Positions 37,099 through 46,981 of a stretch of DNA of 64,000 nt are shown one piece after another. The stretch's first letter is position 1. Every line of letters begins with the position of its first letter. The position numbers and the translations under genes were made by a program. Source of the DNA: Polytrichum commune (Eukaryota; Streptophyta; Polytrichopsida; Polytrichales; Polytrichaceae); NCBI GenBank assembly GCA_950295325.1, contig OX485808.1, forward strand, positions 42,924,527 through 42,988,526, written 5' to 3'. Under the pieces are notes generated by a model. The model saw only the letters and a list, made by a program, of their open reading frames with translations, searched no databases and was not told where the DNA came from.

Positions 37099-37460
37099 CC
37101 ACCCTCCCCCTCTCTCTCTCTCTCTCTCCCCCACGCCCTCCTTCGTGGCAACTTCCCATACCCCAGCCAGCCCGGCTCGCCCTCGCCTTGCGCATCGCCA
37201 TCGTCTCCGCACCAAGTCACTAAACTAGCACACACACCGCTTGCCCTAACTTCGCACAACCACCAACGTCTCTCCCCCCCTTCCCCTTTTCTCTTCCATT
37301 CCCTCCCGTCTCTGTCTCCCTCTCCCTCGTCTGTCTGTCTGTCTCTCTGTGTCTTCCTTTCGTCCGCTCGCTCTCTATCTCCCTCCGCAGTTCCCATTTG
37401 GTCTCCCTCTCCGCTATCCAACGACCTGTTTCTCGCCTCCTCCCGTTGTGTAGCCCTCTC
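37083..37460 (+). promoter_or_regulatory. pyrimidine-rich probable promoter/leader of the bZIP gene
   Basis: A long C/T-rich tract on the + strand, including (TC)n at 37112-37130 and repeated CTCCCTCTCC blocks. It lies about 1 kb upstream of the bZIP start. Plant core promoters and 5' leaders often carry such pyrimidine patches. The transcription start is not resolved. Confidence 0.45.
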
Positions 37461-37901
37461 AGGCCACCCCCAAAACCCTTGCCTGTCCTATCCGCTGCTC
37501 TGCGCATCCCCAGTCGCGGTCAAACCTCGCCTTCTCACATGTCGTAATGCGGTCCTGCGATGGCCGTGGCCGCCGCCGGGATCCTCCAAATGCCAGACAC
37601 GGATGAGAACGTGATAGACCTCGTGGACCTCCAGCCTATGATGAGGGTTGAGATTAGTCACACATGCCCGTGTGACGACGACGACGCGATTGAACTCCGC
37701 CACGGTTGTTGCCTATTGCGAACGACTGGGACTGGAACTGCGTCTGATCTGCAGCAGGCTTGGTGCCGGGGTGTTGCCATGGTTGGCAATGTGGTGTCAT
37801 CATCATCATCATCGTCATCGTTCAGCCAGCGGTTGGAGCCAGCAGCTTGATTGATTGGTTGATGGACGAGGGTTTCAGCGGGTGCCTGCGTGCTTGGAAA
37901 A
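37461..37901 (+). other. probable bZIP leader or 5' intron
   Basis: GC-richer sequence with a (CAT)n run at 37798-37815 that creates Ser- or His-rich short frames (for example 37560-37850). No motif supports a separate gene. It most likely belongs to the bZIP 5' untranslated region or its intron. Confidence 0.4.
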
Positions 37902-38448
37902 CAGATCTTCGATTGCGATGATGCAGCGAACGGGATAGGTATATATGTATACATATATATGTATTTGTCTCTCCGTTGGCTGGGGTTTCTTTACAGAGTC
38001 AGATCTTTGACCGCGATGATGCGAATGGAATGGAGGGGTTAGGTATACGTGTGTGACGTGCCCGGATATGGTGTTCCGTAATTCTGAGGGGTTTGTGTGG
38101 GTGGAATTGTTAGTTGCGAGGCAAATGTTTCAGGGTTCTGATGTGATGATGTTTCATGTGCTGGTTTTGGTTTGGGGTAAAGAAATACTTGTCGAGATAG
38201 GCAGTTTCTCTTTATCGCGTGGGATGGGTCTATATATTTATGTTTTCACTCGTCTCTCAGTTGGCTTGGGTTTCTCTATATAGTCAGATCCACAGGACTG
38301 GAGGGGTTAGGTTTATGTGTGTATTATTCGCTTACGATGTTCCGTAATTCTGGAGGGGTCTGTGTTGGTGGAATAATTGCAGTATATATTTCAGGGTTCT
38401 GACGTGAAGATATTTCATGTGCAGGTTTTGTTTTGGGGTAAATAATAA
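37902..38448 (+). repeat. tandem duplications in the bZIP leader
   Basis: Two long units (about 37931-38187 and 38220-38448) share GGGAT-GGT-TATATAT, TTGGCT-GGGTTTCT, AGTCAGATC, GGAGGGGTTAGG, GTTCCGTAATTCT, TTTCAGGGTTCTGA, TTTCATGTGC and GGTTTTG-TTTGGGGTAAA. A shorter partial unit (AGATCTTCGATTGCGATGATGC at about 37902) repeats at about 37999. The last unit alone has CATGTGCAG before the shared GGTTTTG, a possible 3' splice site for a leader intron. Confidence 0.75.
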
Positions 38449-38476
38449 GTATATATATATATACACAAGTATAAAA

Positions 38477-41155
38477 ATGGATAGCCTATCGTTAGGGAAA
38501 GGAGATGGGCGTGCTGTGAATTGGTCGCACCCTATGAACAACTCCACACAGCTGCCTCCAAAGAGCCCGGGTGCATACTCGATGTTTGGATCCACTGCAA
38601 GCTTGTTTGAGTGCAGTGGAGGATTCAATCTTCACTCTAGTCTGCCAGTCCGAGGAGGTGGTGGTGTTGGTAACCATAAGCGAACTCCATCTGCCGGGTA
38701 TTTCCCAACTGTTCAGCCAACACGGCTGGAGGAGATTCTTGAATCTCCAGACGGAGATGTAATGCTGAAGAAAGGCTCACATAGGCGTTCGTCTAGTGAT
38801 TCCGTGGCTTTTCTGGATACCCCTTATGATTTTTCTCACTTTGTAGAGAATGTTACGGAAGAGGAGGAATTTGTTGTGCGTGAGCCGCCACCCCCTATTA
38901 GTAGACCCACCCATCATCGGAGGGGCGTGAGTGCGGATTTTGAGAGGTATTCTCACTACACCTTCGTCTGTAGGGCTGCTTTTGATGGGGTCGTCACCTG
39001 TAAAGTTTTGGCCTTAGCACATATTTGTGGAGATATTACATAAATTGTTGTGTCCTGTAAACTCTTCTGGGAGTCGCATCATTCGACCGAAATGTTACCT
39101 CTCTGACCTCCTTCTATGATGGTACATGCAGTGCTCAGTATGATATTCCACCTCCGAGACCTTCGCACAGGAGGGGTGTGAGTGCAGATTTTAACAATAA
39201 TAGGTGAGTGGTCTCATATCAATTTGGGTACCAGCACATTTGTGGTGTTGTCTCACCCTAAAACTGCACTATTGTTTAAACCGCGATCAACATTGTGCTC
39301 GAAGGTTCTGATATGTTTTCTGAAGTAGTATGTCATGGGCTTGAGTAGGAAATAAGAGATGATCATCATATCCGGAAATGGACAGTCTTATTGCCCGGTA
39401 GGTTAAGATTCGGTATTATCATCTTGCAGTGAGGTTTTTTATATCGATTTAGAAAATGTAGGCATTGGACCTGGGACTGTAGGCGTTGAGTTCCTGGTAT
39501 GCATTCACATGACGATTTCTGTTTCACATTGCTGTTGGTTGTTGTGTATCTTAGGTTGGACAAAGAGCAGCTCATGAGCGTGTTTTCTGAGGTTGAACCT
39601 TTCCAGAGAAGGCAACCTAGACATGGTATTGAAAACTTGGCTTCCCGGGGACCTGTTCCCTCTAATTTGGTGCGACCAGGTTCCTGTGGAGATAGCTGGC
39701 ATTCGGAGAAAGGGAAGAAGCATGTTACTTTAGCGGTTCCTAGCTCTTCAAAAGACAGCTCAGGGCAGGATAAGGGGAGAAATCAAAGGTCTAGTGTTTC
39801 TACTCCTGAGAATCGATCCACTGCTTCTGATAGTAACAGCCATAGTGATGACTCTAATGATGAGTTGCGAACTGGAAGTAATGGGAGGCACAGAAGCGAA
39901 CCTGAAGTGCAAAGCCGTGGCGAGGGTGACAGACAGTCACAAGGTGATGGCTCCATGGGTTCTGAACAACTAGATCCAAGTTTGGACCCTAAGAAAGCGA
40001 AGCGGTAAGTGTCTGACCCTGCTTGATGATTCGCGAATTGGCCGTGAATTGAACGGGATGTGTATGGGACATTTTTTTTAACGATTGCGTGCGAATATGT
40101 GAGGCAATGTATACAACATGATTCAACTCAATCTGCTAATTTCAGACATAACTTCGCAGAATTCTTGCCAACAGGCAGTCGGCTCAACGATCACGTGTAC
40201 GTAAGCTGCAATACATCTCTGAGCTGGAACGAAGTGTCAATGCTTTACAGGTACGGGGCCATTTATTTTGAATGAGTGAAGCCGACAGTGAGAATTTGGT
40301 ACTTAGAAACGTTTTTCCTATGTTTTTAGTTTTGTAGATATCCTGGTTGTCTTTTTTCCAAGGAATACTTTGCTTATTGTAGTTCGAACCTTGGTAATTG
40401 CAGACAGAGGTAACTACTCTTTCTCCACAAGTTGGATTTTATGACCATCGAAGAGCACTTCTGACAGCTGAGAACGTTCTTTTGAAACAAAAATTGGCAA
40501 CACTAGCACAAACTCAGCGATATAAAGAGGGTACGTACTAGTGCTTTTTGTTTCACTTGCTGTAAACATGTAGTTGTAGTCGCTCATGTTCGAAAGGAAG
40601 GCTTTGAGTGTTCTGGATTAGAAATTTGTACTTGCAGACAAGCTACATCGTAGTAGTTGCTGCCCAGGCTGATTATGAGTCGATTTTAAAAAATGTAGAT
40701 ATATCCTTGTTGGCTGATTTGTAAATGATACGGTTGCAGCCCATAATGAGGTGCTCAAGAAGGAAGTTCAGAAACTACTTCAGATTTATACTCAACAGCA
40801 GCAACATTTACAACATGCTCAGCATCGACCTCTTTCTCCAAATACCTATGACCTCCAACAACAGCAATTTAGTAAGCTTGATCTTGGTCCTTCTATCCCG
40901 AAGCCAAAGTCGCCTGATGTGTATACATCTGGGACAGGACCAAAGAGTTCCAGTGGGTCGTCTTCGCTTTTTTCAACATCAGCAGTTCCTCCGCAAGCTC
41001 GCACTTCCAGCAATGTGATTAGACCACCATCGCACGCTGCCAAGGGATTAGTATCTTCAGGGTGCATGGTGCCCAACAATGGGAAGAGTCTGGAAGGGAG
41101 GATGATGAGTGGCACGGGCACCTTGCCATCGGATTTCCTGGTTCACAACTCTTGA
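38477..41155 (+). CDS. bZIP transcription factor, group E-like (six exons)
   Basis: Exons by GT-AG sites: 38477-38946, 39132-39203, 39555-40004, 40160-40250, 40404-40530 and 40740-41155, giving 541 aa with every junction in frame. The start (AAAAATGG) is the first ATG of the frame. The basic region KKAKRILANRQSAQRSR lies at residues 327-343, with the invariant N and R spaced as in DNA-binding bZIPs. The zipper/coiled coil runs to about residue 415 and includes TLSPQVGFYDHRRALL and a KEAHNEVLKKEV stretch followed by Q-rich sequence. The SP proline within the zipper and the upstream HRRSSSDSVAFLD and LEEILESPDG motifs fit the plant group E subfamily (Arabidopsis bZIP34/61-like). The expected role is nuclear, sequence-specific transcription regulation. 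RRGVSADF occurs twice (148-155 and 170-177), the second in a 72-base symmetric exon. The N-terminal Ser/Arg motifs suggest phosphorylation control (inference). Confidence 0.92.
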
Positions 41156-41341
41156 AGATCGTCACAAGATTCATTTCCTTCAAGTTCTAAATTTACTGAT
41201 GAAAGGAAACACAGGCTGTCAAACCTGTTATGTGCAGAAGCATCCTCTCCTTTCGTCTCGGAGTTTAATTCGACAGTTCGAGAAACCTCACTCAAAGGAG
41301 CTCCAGCAATGGCTCAGCTTCTTCACTCATGTAGTGGTTAG
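41156..41341 (+). other. open extension after the bZIP stop
   Basis: After the TGA at 41153-41155 the same frame stays open for 61 codons to a TAG at 41339-41341, with Ser-rich composition like the upstream tail. Most probably 3' untranslated sequence, but a recent stop gain or an unspliced or alternative C-terminus is possible. An overlapping frame is also open from 41109 to 41666. Confidence 0.35.
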
Positions 41342-43023
41342 TGGCCGTTCTTCCACCGGTTGGGAGGACGACTCTTACAAGGTCCATCTGTTGGCAACTC
41401 AGCTTGTGATCTCAAAACATTCAAGGCTGCTGACCTCATCAGCCAATACACTGTCAGCATGGCAGGGCGTCAATTTCAAGTGGACATCTCAATCAGGAGG
41501 CCGCTCGTCGGTTCGCCACCGATGCAGTTTGAGTACTGATCCGAAGTTCCACTCTTGGCAAGATTTGCAGGAAGGACTCGACGACGCATTGAATCGAAGT
41601 CCAAACTGTACTGCTATTCTCACTCTCAGTTGCGCCAGTTCAGTATGGCTCAATTGTGGAGTGTAAATTAGTTCCAAGTGGAATGTAAATTAGTCTTGGT
41701 ACCTCAACTTATTTGAGGGTGTGAATGCTGAGGCAGGGGAGCTGTGTGGATATGTGGCCACCTGACAACCCTGGTTGGAAACACACTGTGATGGAAAGGG
41801 CTTGCTGTGGCTTTTTAAGTCTACGAATGGTTGAGACCTTTTTGAAGCTGATACATCCTCCTTGTCTCGTGTCCTTTGTAATGACCACCTTGTGTTGCGT
41901 TTGCATTGTGTGGCGTTCTTCAGTATGGCATACCACGATGTTCCAAAAAGCCTTGGTGGTTTTTATTTTTTTAATTAACTCTTCCCACCTCGCACAATGT
42001 GCCACACCATTTTCGAAGCTGTGCTGGGATATACCTTGACTGAAGGCGAAGACTTTAATTTATTTTCTACAGGTGTCATTGGCTTGCTCCTTGATATAGT
42101 ATGACGCCGTTGGAATTGTCTATATATGGTTTCACTGCATCTGTTGGCTGTAGTCGTACAGCAAAATTGTGAGGTTCGATTATTTTAGGGGCCGTTTTCG
42201 ATTCTGTCTGGTTATTGAATTATTGCGGAGGGGGTTGCCTAGCTTTAGACTGCAATCCATTCGGAAGTTTCTTATGTGTTCATTATGGCAAGGCTTGTAG
42301 TTATCAAAAAACACACCTTGAATGATGAGACTGTTCCTAGACAACATTCTAGGTTCAAACAGGGTTGATGTGACTTTTCTAACAGAGATGATGTAACTTT
42401 GCAATTTAACTCCGATTCCAAAACGTGAAATGTCCTGCTGCATATTGTTAGCCTTTTTGTCACTCTGGTTGTACTAGTCTCTGGATATCGATTCATAGCT
42501 GACGTTGTGATTGCTTATTTGTTGGCTTTCCTATTGTTTTACCTCATGAACCTCACTACCCAAATCCAAAATGTATGTGTCAATACAACGCCTTTCTCAA
42601 AGTTCCGAGCATGTAATTTACATGTTCCTCATTTGCGTGTGTACCCTTTCATGTGTAATGTAGACGCGCTTTCACTTGATGCAGACACCAATTGTTTTGG
42701 CATAGAATGGGAAGGGAGCCATGTACCCACTCTAAATTGCACACCCATTGCACCCCCATTGCACACAAATAATGACTTCATAAAATACATCTAAATCACA
42801 TGATGTGTAAGTTTCAGAAATCATTTGTGTTCGCTTGCTTACAGAATGTTATTTATATTTGAAAGTTTCCTTGAACTTTCCGAGCATGTAAAGGGTCTCA
42901 AGTGCTTAATTGTCTGCTATATGCAATTGTTACCTTAAGACTTATTATACGTGAGGTATTTTTAAAATTATTTTGTTTCAGTTTTGGTTTGCATTTGAAA
43001 TTTCACTTATAAAGTGTAAGTGA
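41342..43023. other. bZIP 3' flank and intergenic sequence
   Basis: The first few hundred bases are likely 3' untranslated region. No further gene is supported. From about 42500 the sequence is AT-rich with no recognised element. Confidence 0.5.
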
Positions 43024-43448
43024 GAGCCGTTCACACACAAGACTGAGAGCCCATGCCCATTTCACTTCAAGCACTCTCATTGGTGGAGAAGGCGGAGCCG
43101 GTCCAAGTTTGCTTCAGACTCCGCTTGAGGGACCAACGGAGTATGTGAACGCAAGATGGATGTACAGTCTACATGGATTCCTGCATGGCATCAAATGGAT
43201 CATGTTGCATGGTCACTTGGATAAATTTTCAAAAACCACTTCTTGAAGGTAGGCATAAAACAAAACCAGGAGACCATGGCACACCAAATGCTCACAACCG
43301 TTGATTTATTCTATCTTATCATGTGTGAGGATCCGCATGAATAGAAATTCATTGAATTAGCATTTGGTTGAGGGCCCGGTCACATTTGGCTTCACACTAC
43401 ACTTGAGGATTTGAGACTTAGGACTTGGGGCCCCGTACGAACTGGCCC
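43024..43448. mobile_element. chimeric GGGCC-type MITE
   Basis: From the left end to about 43414 it follows the GGGCCACTTCA family (copies at 11269 and 12933), including AAGCACTCTCATTGGTGGA, GGCGGAGCCGGTCC and GGTTGAGG-CCC. After ACACTTGAGG it switches to GACTTAGGACTTGGGG..CTGGCCC, which is the reverse of the 36453-36845 element's terminus. The right flank is TTA; the left terminus has decayed to GAGCCGTTCACAC. Confidence 0.75.
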
Positions 43449-44206
43449 TTAGCTACGAGGGTGCGATGAGCTTCATCAACAAAAACCAATGGTAAGGTAG
43501 ATGAGTGGTAAGACATTTAGGTATGGAACAAAACCTATTCAACATGTTATTGCTCGGTATATAAAACAATGAACATGTGTGAAAGCTACTTAACTAAAAT
43601 CTACTTGAAAATCTCTGGAATAAGTTCATGTAGGTGCACCGGGATAGCTGGGTGCCTCCACCCTAACCGAGAGAGTTTTACCCGGTTTTTAGAAAACACT
43701 TTGGTTATTTGGTAAAGCCATGTGGGAATGGGCCTTTCTTGATTTAGACCTACAAAATAACTTTCTTTAATGAAGGTGGAGTGTCACTTGTAACACAATC
43801 ATTGGTTGGAGTGTGGTGGCACTTTGCTTCTCAACTGGTAAGATTTACTAATTATTTTGCTTAGGGGGTCCCAAAATGGATTATGTCAAGTAACTTGGAT
43901 TTCCTTCAAATTGCATCAGTGCTTTATCATGTCCATATCTACAAAAACTAGATTTTAATATGTATGCTTCTGTTAAGCTTAGTGATTATCATTCTAACTT
44001 TGACACATGGCAGTTGGGCCAGTTTCACCCTAGCCATTTCCAGCTGTTAAGGCCTTACCTCCACTTTTACACATAAAAGTAAGGATATCTACCTGAAGTT
44101 TTCTAGTAATTCCCACTTGCATGCATGAGAAGGGTGGGTTGTTTCTGCTGCTGGAACTGTATTCTGGTCAAAGCCAAAAAGTACCGTCCCTTCATGTATA
44201 ATAGAC
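43449..44206. other. gene-free stretch
   Basis: Nothing recognised. Confidence 0.5.
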
Positions 44207-44208
44207 TA

Positions 44209-44423
44209 CATTGTTGGGGGCATTTAGTGTCACTTATATTTGGAATTACATGATGCAATAACTTCTTACTCATGAGTTCAATTTTTACAAATGAAAGTTC
44301 AATAGGTTGTTCGGATTCTATGGAACATAAATGACTTTACTTGCTAAAATATCATCCTCTTAATGAATAATTATAGCATTGCATAACTGTGAATAGTAAG
44401 TGACACTAAACATCATAAATGTG
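44209..44423. mobile_element. TA-flanked MITE, short copy
   Basis: A 215-base element, one base different in length from 23990-24203 and in opposite internal orientation. The ends CATTG..GGGGGCATTTAGTGTCACTTA and, as reverse complement, CACATTTATGATGTTTAGTG are flanked by TA (44207-44208 and 44424-44425). Confidence 0.8.
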
Positions 44424-44470
44424 TAGTAATGGCCCACGTTGGACACCGACTCGGTTACTATATCATTCAA

Positions 44471-44471
44471 A

Positions 44472-44502
<31 letters not shown>
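44471..44502. repeat. (AC)n(AT)n microsatellite
   Basis: About eleven AC units run into five AT units. Confidence 0.9.
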
Positions 44503-45967
44503 ACATAGTGCTAAAAAACAGAAGGTAAGAGCAAATTGTTGCATGATAGTGTTCCTCTCATGTATCCAACATAAAAGCCTTGAAATAGTATGCAATCTAC
44601 ACAAAGGTTACCTTTTTTAGTTGATTTTGATGATAGGATTTTTTTGTTAGCTTATAACAATTACTTTGTGGAAGATGTAGCAATAAGTTTTCCAACTACT
44701 TACATAAAAAATACCTCCAATTGCTCGTCATGCACATTTGGCCACTGCAAAGTAAATAATCAAACAATTGAGGACTTCTTGTTGAAAATACTCTTTGCAA
44801 TGCACATGTCCAGATGTGGCATTGTATTTCCTCTGACAACTTTAAACTTGAGCCAACCCAAAGATTGCATGTAAACCTTTTCCATATAACCTTTTCCTTT
44901 GATTTGGTGAATTGCATTATGATGCGGTGTATTTTGAAGCAATTGAAGTGATGATATGACTACTACATTGCGGTGCACAAAAAACAATAAGGGTTAAAAG
45001 GCTACATTTGATGTACCTAAGGTGAAATTGTGAAGATTTTCCATCCTATACATTTTGTGGATCTACTATGAGTGTGATCTATTATTTTGATCTCTTAGAT
45101 TCAACAAAGTTGATAGATTTGGTTATGGATTTTATTCTTTTCAACCTGGTTTTTTGCTGTTTTGTTTTCTGTTTTCTCAGAGTGTCATACTTTTCTATCC
45201 AGAGCTCTACGATTTGTGGTGGAAGCTACTCATGTACCATAGGGTAGATTTTATCGTCCCAAAATCACCAAGAACACCAATATTTAAGAAGCAGTTCTTG
45301 ATCACCCACTTTAGAACAATGTTTTTCGATCGATTTGCTTGGTGGTGAAAGTTGAGTATTTTATCTCGCTATTCAAGGAAAATGGTGTGAAAATTGATGC
45401 TAAAGAGGCTCAGATTTGCACTTTCACAACCAGAAAAGATTGTTGATTTTGAAGAATTCTTAAAAGTGGTTCTTGAAATTCAATGCTGGCTCACTTCCTG
45501 AACACGTAGCCAAAAAGCTGGAAAATCCAAAGAATAATTCCACTTGAACTTTTGAATGGGAGATTGGGTTTTGTAGTTGCTTCAACCCACCTCATGTCTA
45601 AAAATTGCTGTTAGAACTTTTTCTCCACGTATTAAACATACCATCACTTGTGAGATGAATGTGATAAAAAATTAGCGTTGGAAGGTTCTAATTTCCTTTG
45701 CTAATGAAATTTACCAACAAATGTGAGATCATGAGTGAGATAGGCTATTGCCATCCATCAAATGATCATAAGACGTTCACGTTTGATTTTCAAAGTCAAC
45801 AAAGTCATCTGTGTTGAAAGCTTTGGACAAAGCATCATAAACTTTGGAATGTATTTCACAATTTTTTTCACAAGATGTTGATATCTTGGAAGGTTGATGT
45901 CGGTGTGGTGGCAAACAACTTACAAATGTTGTGGTGACAACTCCAATGTGTTTTTGAAGAGGACAAA
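44503..45967. other. gene-free stretch left of the succinyl-CoA ligase gene
   Basis: A reverse dispersed-repeat copy lies at about 44528-44580. Short frames at 45154-45348 (+) and 45777-45983 (-) show no motif. The last of this stretch is probably the 3' untranslated region of the gene at 45968. Confidence 0.5.
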
Positions 45968-46981
45968 CTAAAGAAGGTTGCACTCTTTAAACACCTTATG
46001 CATGGCATTTCCAATTTGAGCCGGTGATTCAACTACCGTCACTCCGGCCGCCCGCAATGTCTTTATCTTGTCTTGTGCCGTTCCTTTGCCGCCAGAGATA
46101 ATAGCTCCGGCATGACCCATACGTCGGCCTGGTGGCGCAGTGAGCCCTGCGATGAACGACACCACCGGCTTTTTTGTTTTGCTATCTATGATGAATTGTG
46201 CTGCGTCCTCTTCTGCGGAGCCTCCGATCTCTCCGATCAATACGATCCCCTCAGTTTGCGGATCCTTCACAAAGCACTCGAGACAGTCGATGAAATCAGT
46301 CCCGTTAAAAGGGTCTCCACCGATCCCGACACATGTTGACTGGCCTAGCCCGACGGCTGTTGTTTGGAACACTGCCTCGTACGTTAGGGTTCCGGACCGG
46401 GACACGATCCCGATGCGGCCTTTTGTGTGGATGTACCCAGGCATGATGCCAATCTTGCACTCGCCTGGCTTAATGATCCCAGGACAATTTGGTCCGATTA
46501 GCCGCATTTTCTTCTGTGACTTCAATGCGGCCTTGACCCTCACCATGTCGTGTTGTGGGATGCCCTCCGTGATGCACACGGCGAGGTCCAATTCAGCCTC
46601 AAGCGCCTCGAGGATTGCCTTGCCCGCCATTGGTGGCGGAACATAGATCACTGTGGCATTTGCATTTGTCTCCTTCTTCGCCTCCTTCACGGACTTGAAC
46701 ACGGGGACATTGAGGTGCTTCGTTCCACCTTTCTTAGGGTTAACCCCACCCACCACATTCGTCCCGTACTCAATCGCTTGTTGCGTGTGGAATGTCCCAT
46801 TCTTGCCCGTCAACCCTTGCACAATTAGCCGGGTTGTTTTGTCCACAAACACTGCGGGCTTCGACATATGCCGCACATTAAGATATGGTGTATGCACCGC
46901 GCCATTGTTCAACAACTTGGGATGGGTTCCCAATTTTGCTTCCCGCAAGATGTAGAAGATGCTCTTTAAACCTCTCATCAT
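45968..46981 (-). CDS. succinyl-CoA ligase alpha subunit, mitochondrial, single exon
   Basis: 337 aa from the ATG ATG at 46981; plant homologues are about 340-350 aa. With the beta subunit it forms the TCA-cycle enzyme that converts succinyl-CoA to succinate while making a nucleoside triphosphate in the mitochondrial matrix. The CoA-binding half carries [18 protein letters not shown] and [10 protein letters not shown]. The ligase half carries [12 protein letters not shown] and RMGHAGAI, where His290 is the phosphorylated active-site residue. The first ~50 residues ([18 protein letters not shown]..) resemble a mitochondrial presequence. The frame is open upstream to 47095 without an ATG. A TTCTTTTTGTAG-type acceptor on this strand (about 47035) hints at a leader intron. 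No internal intron, stop or frameshift, so probably functional. Locally GC-richer than its flanks. Confidence 0.93.
   Translation of the reverse strand: MMRGLKSIFYILREAKLGTHPKLLNNGAVHTPYLNVRHMSKPAVFVDKTTRLIVQGLTGKNGTFHTQQAIEYGTNVVGGVNPKKGGTKHLNVPVFKSVKEAKKETNANATVIYVPPPMAGKAILEALEAELDLAVCITEGIPQHDMVRVKAALKSQKKMRLIGPNCPGIIKPGECKIGIMPGYIHTKGRIGIVSRSGTLTYEAVFQTTAVGLGQSTCVGIGGDPFNGTDFIDCLECFVKDPQTEGIVLIGEIGGSAEEDAAQFIIDSKTKKPVVSFIAGLTAPPGRRMGHAGAIISGGKGTAQDKIKTLRAAGVTVVESPAQIGNAMHKVFKECNLL

Noticed and set aside
37092-37507. Long Glu/Arg-rich minus-strand frames
   Set aside because: They are the antisense reading of a CT-rich leader tract.
37560-37850. 96-codon + frame with poly-Ser and acidic runs
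   Set aside because: The runs come from a (CAT)n microsatellite and GACGAC repeats; no domain is seen and the position suits the bZIP leader.
41109-41666. 185-codon frame overlapping the bZIP 3' end as a separate gene
   Set aside because: No ATG at its start, no domain, and most of it lies in probable 3' untranslated sequence; kept only as a finding.
46140-46646. 168-codon + frame
   Set aside because: It is the antisense shadow of the succinyl-CoA ligase gene.
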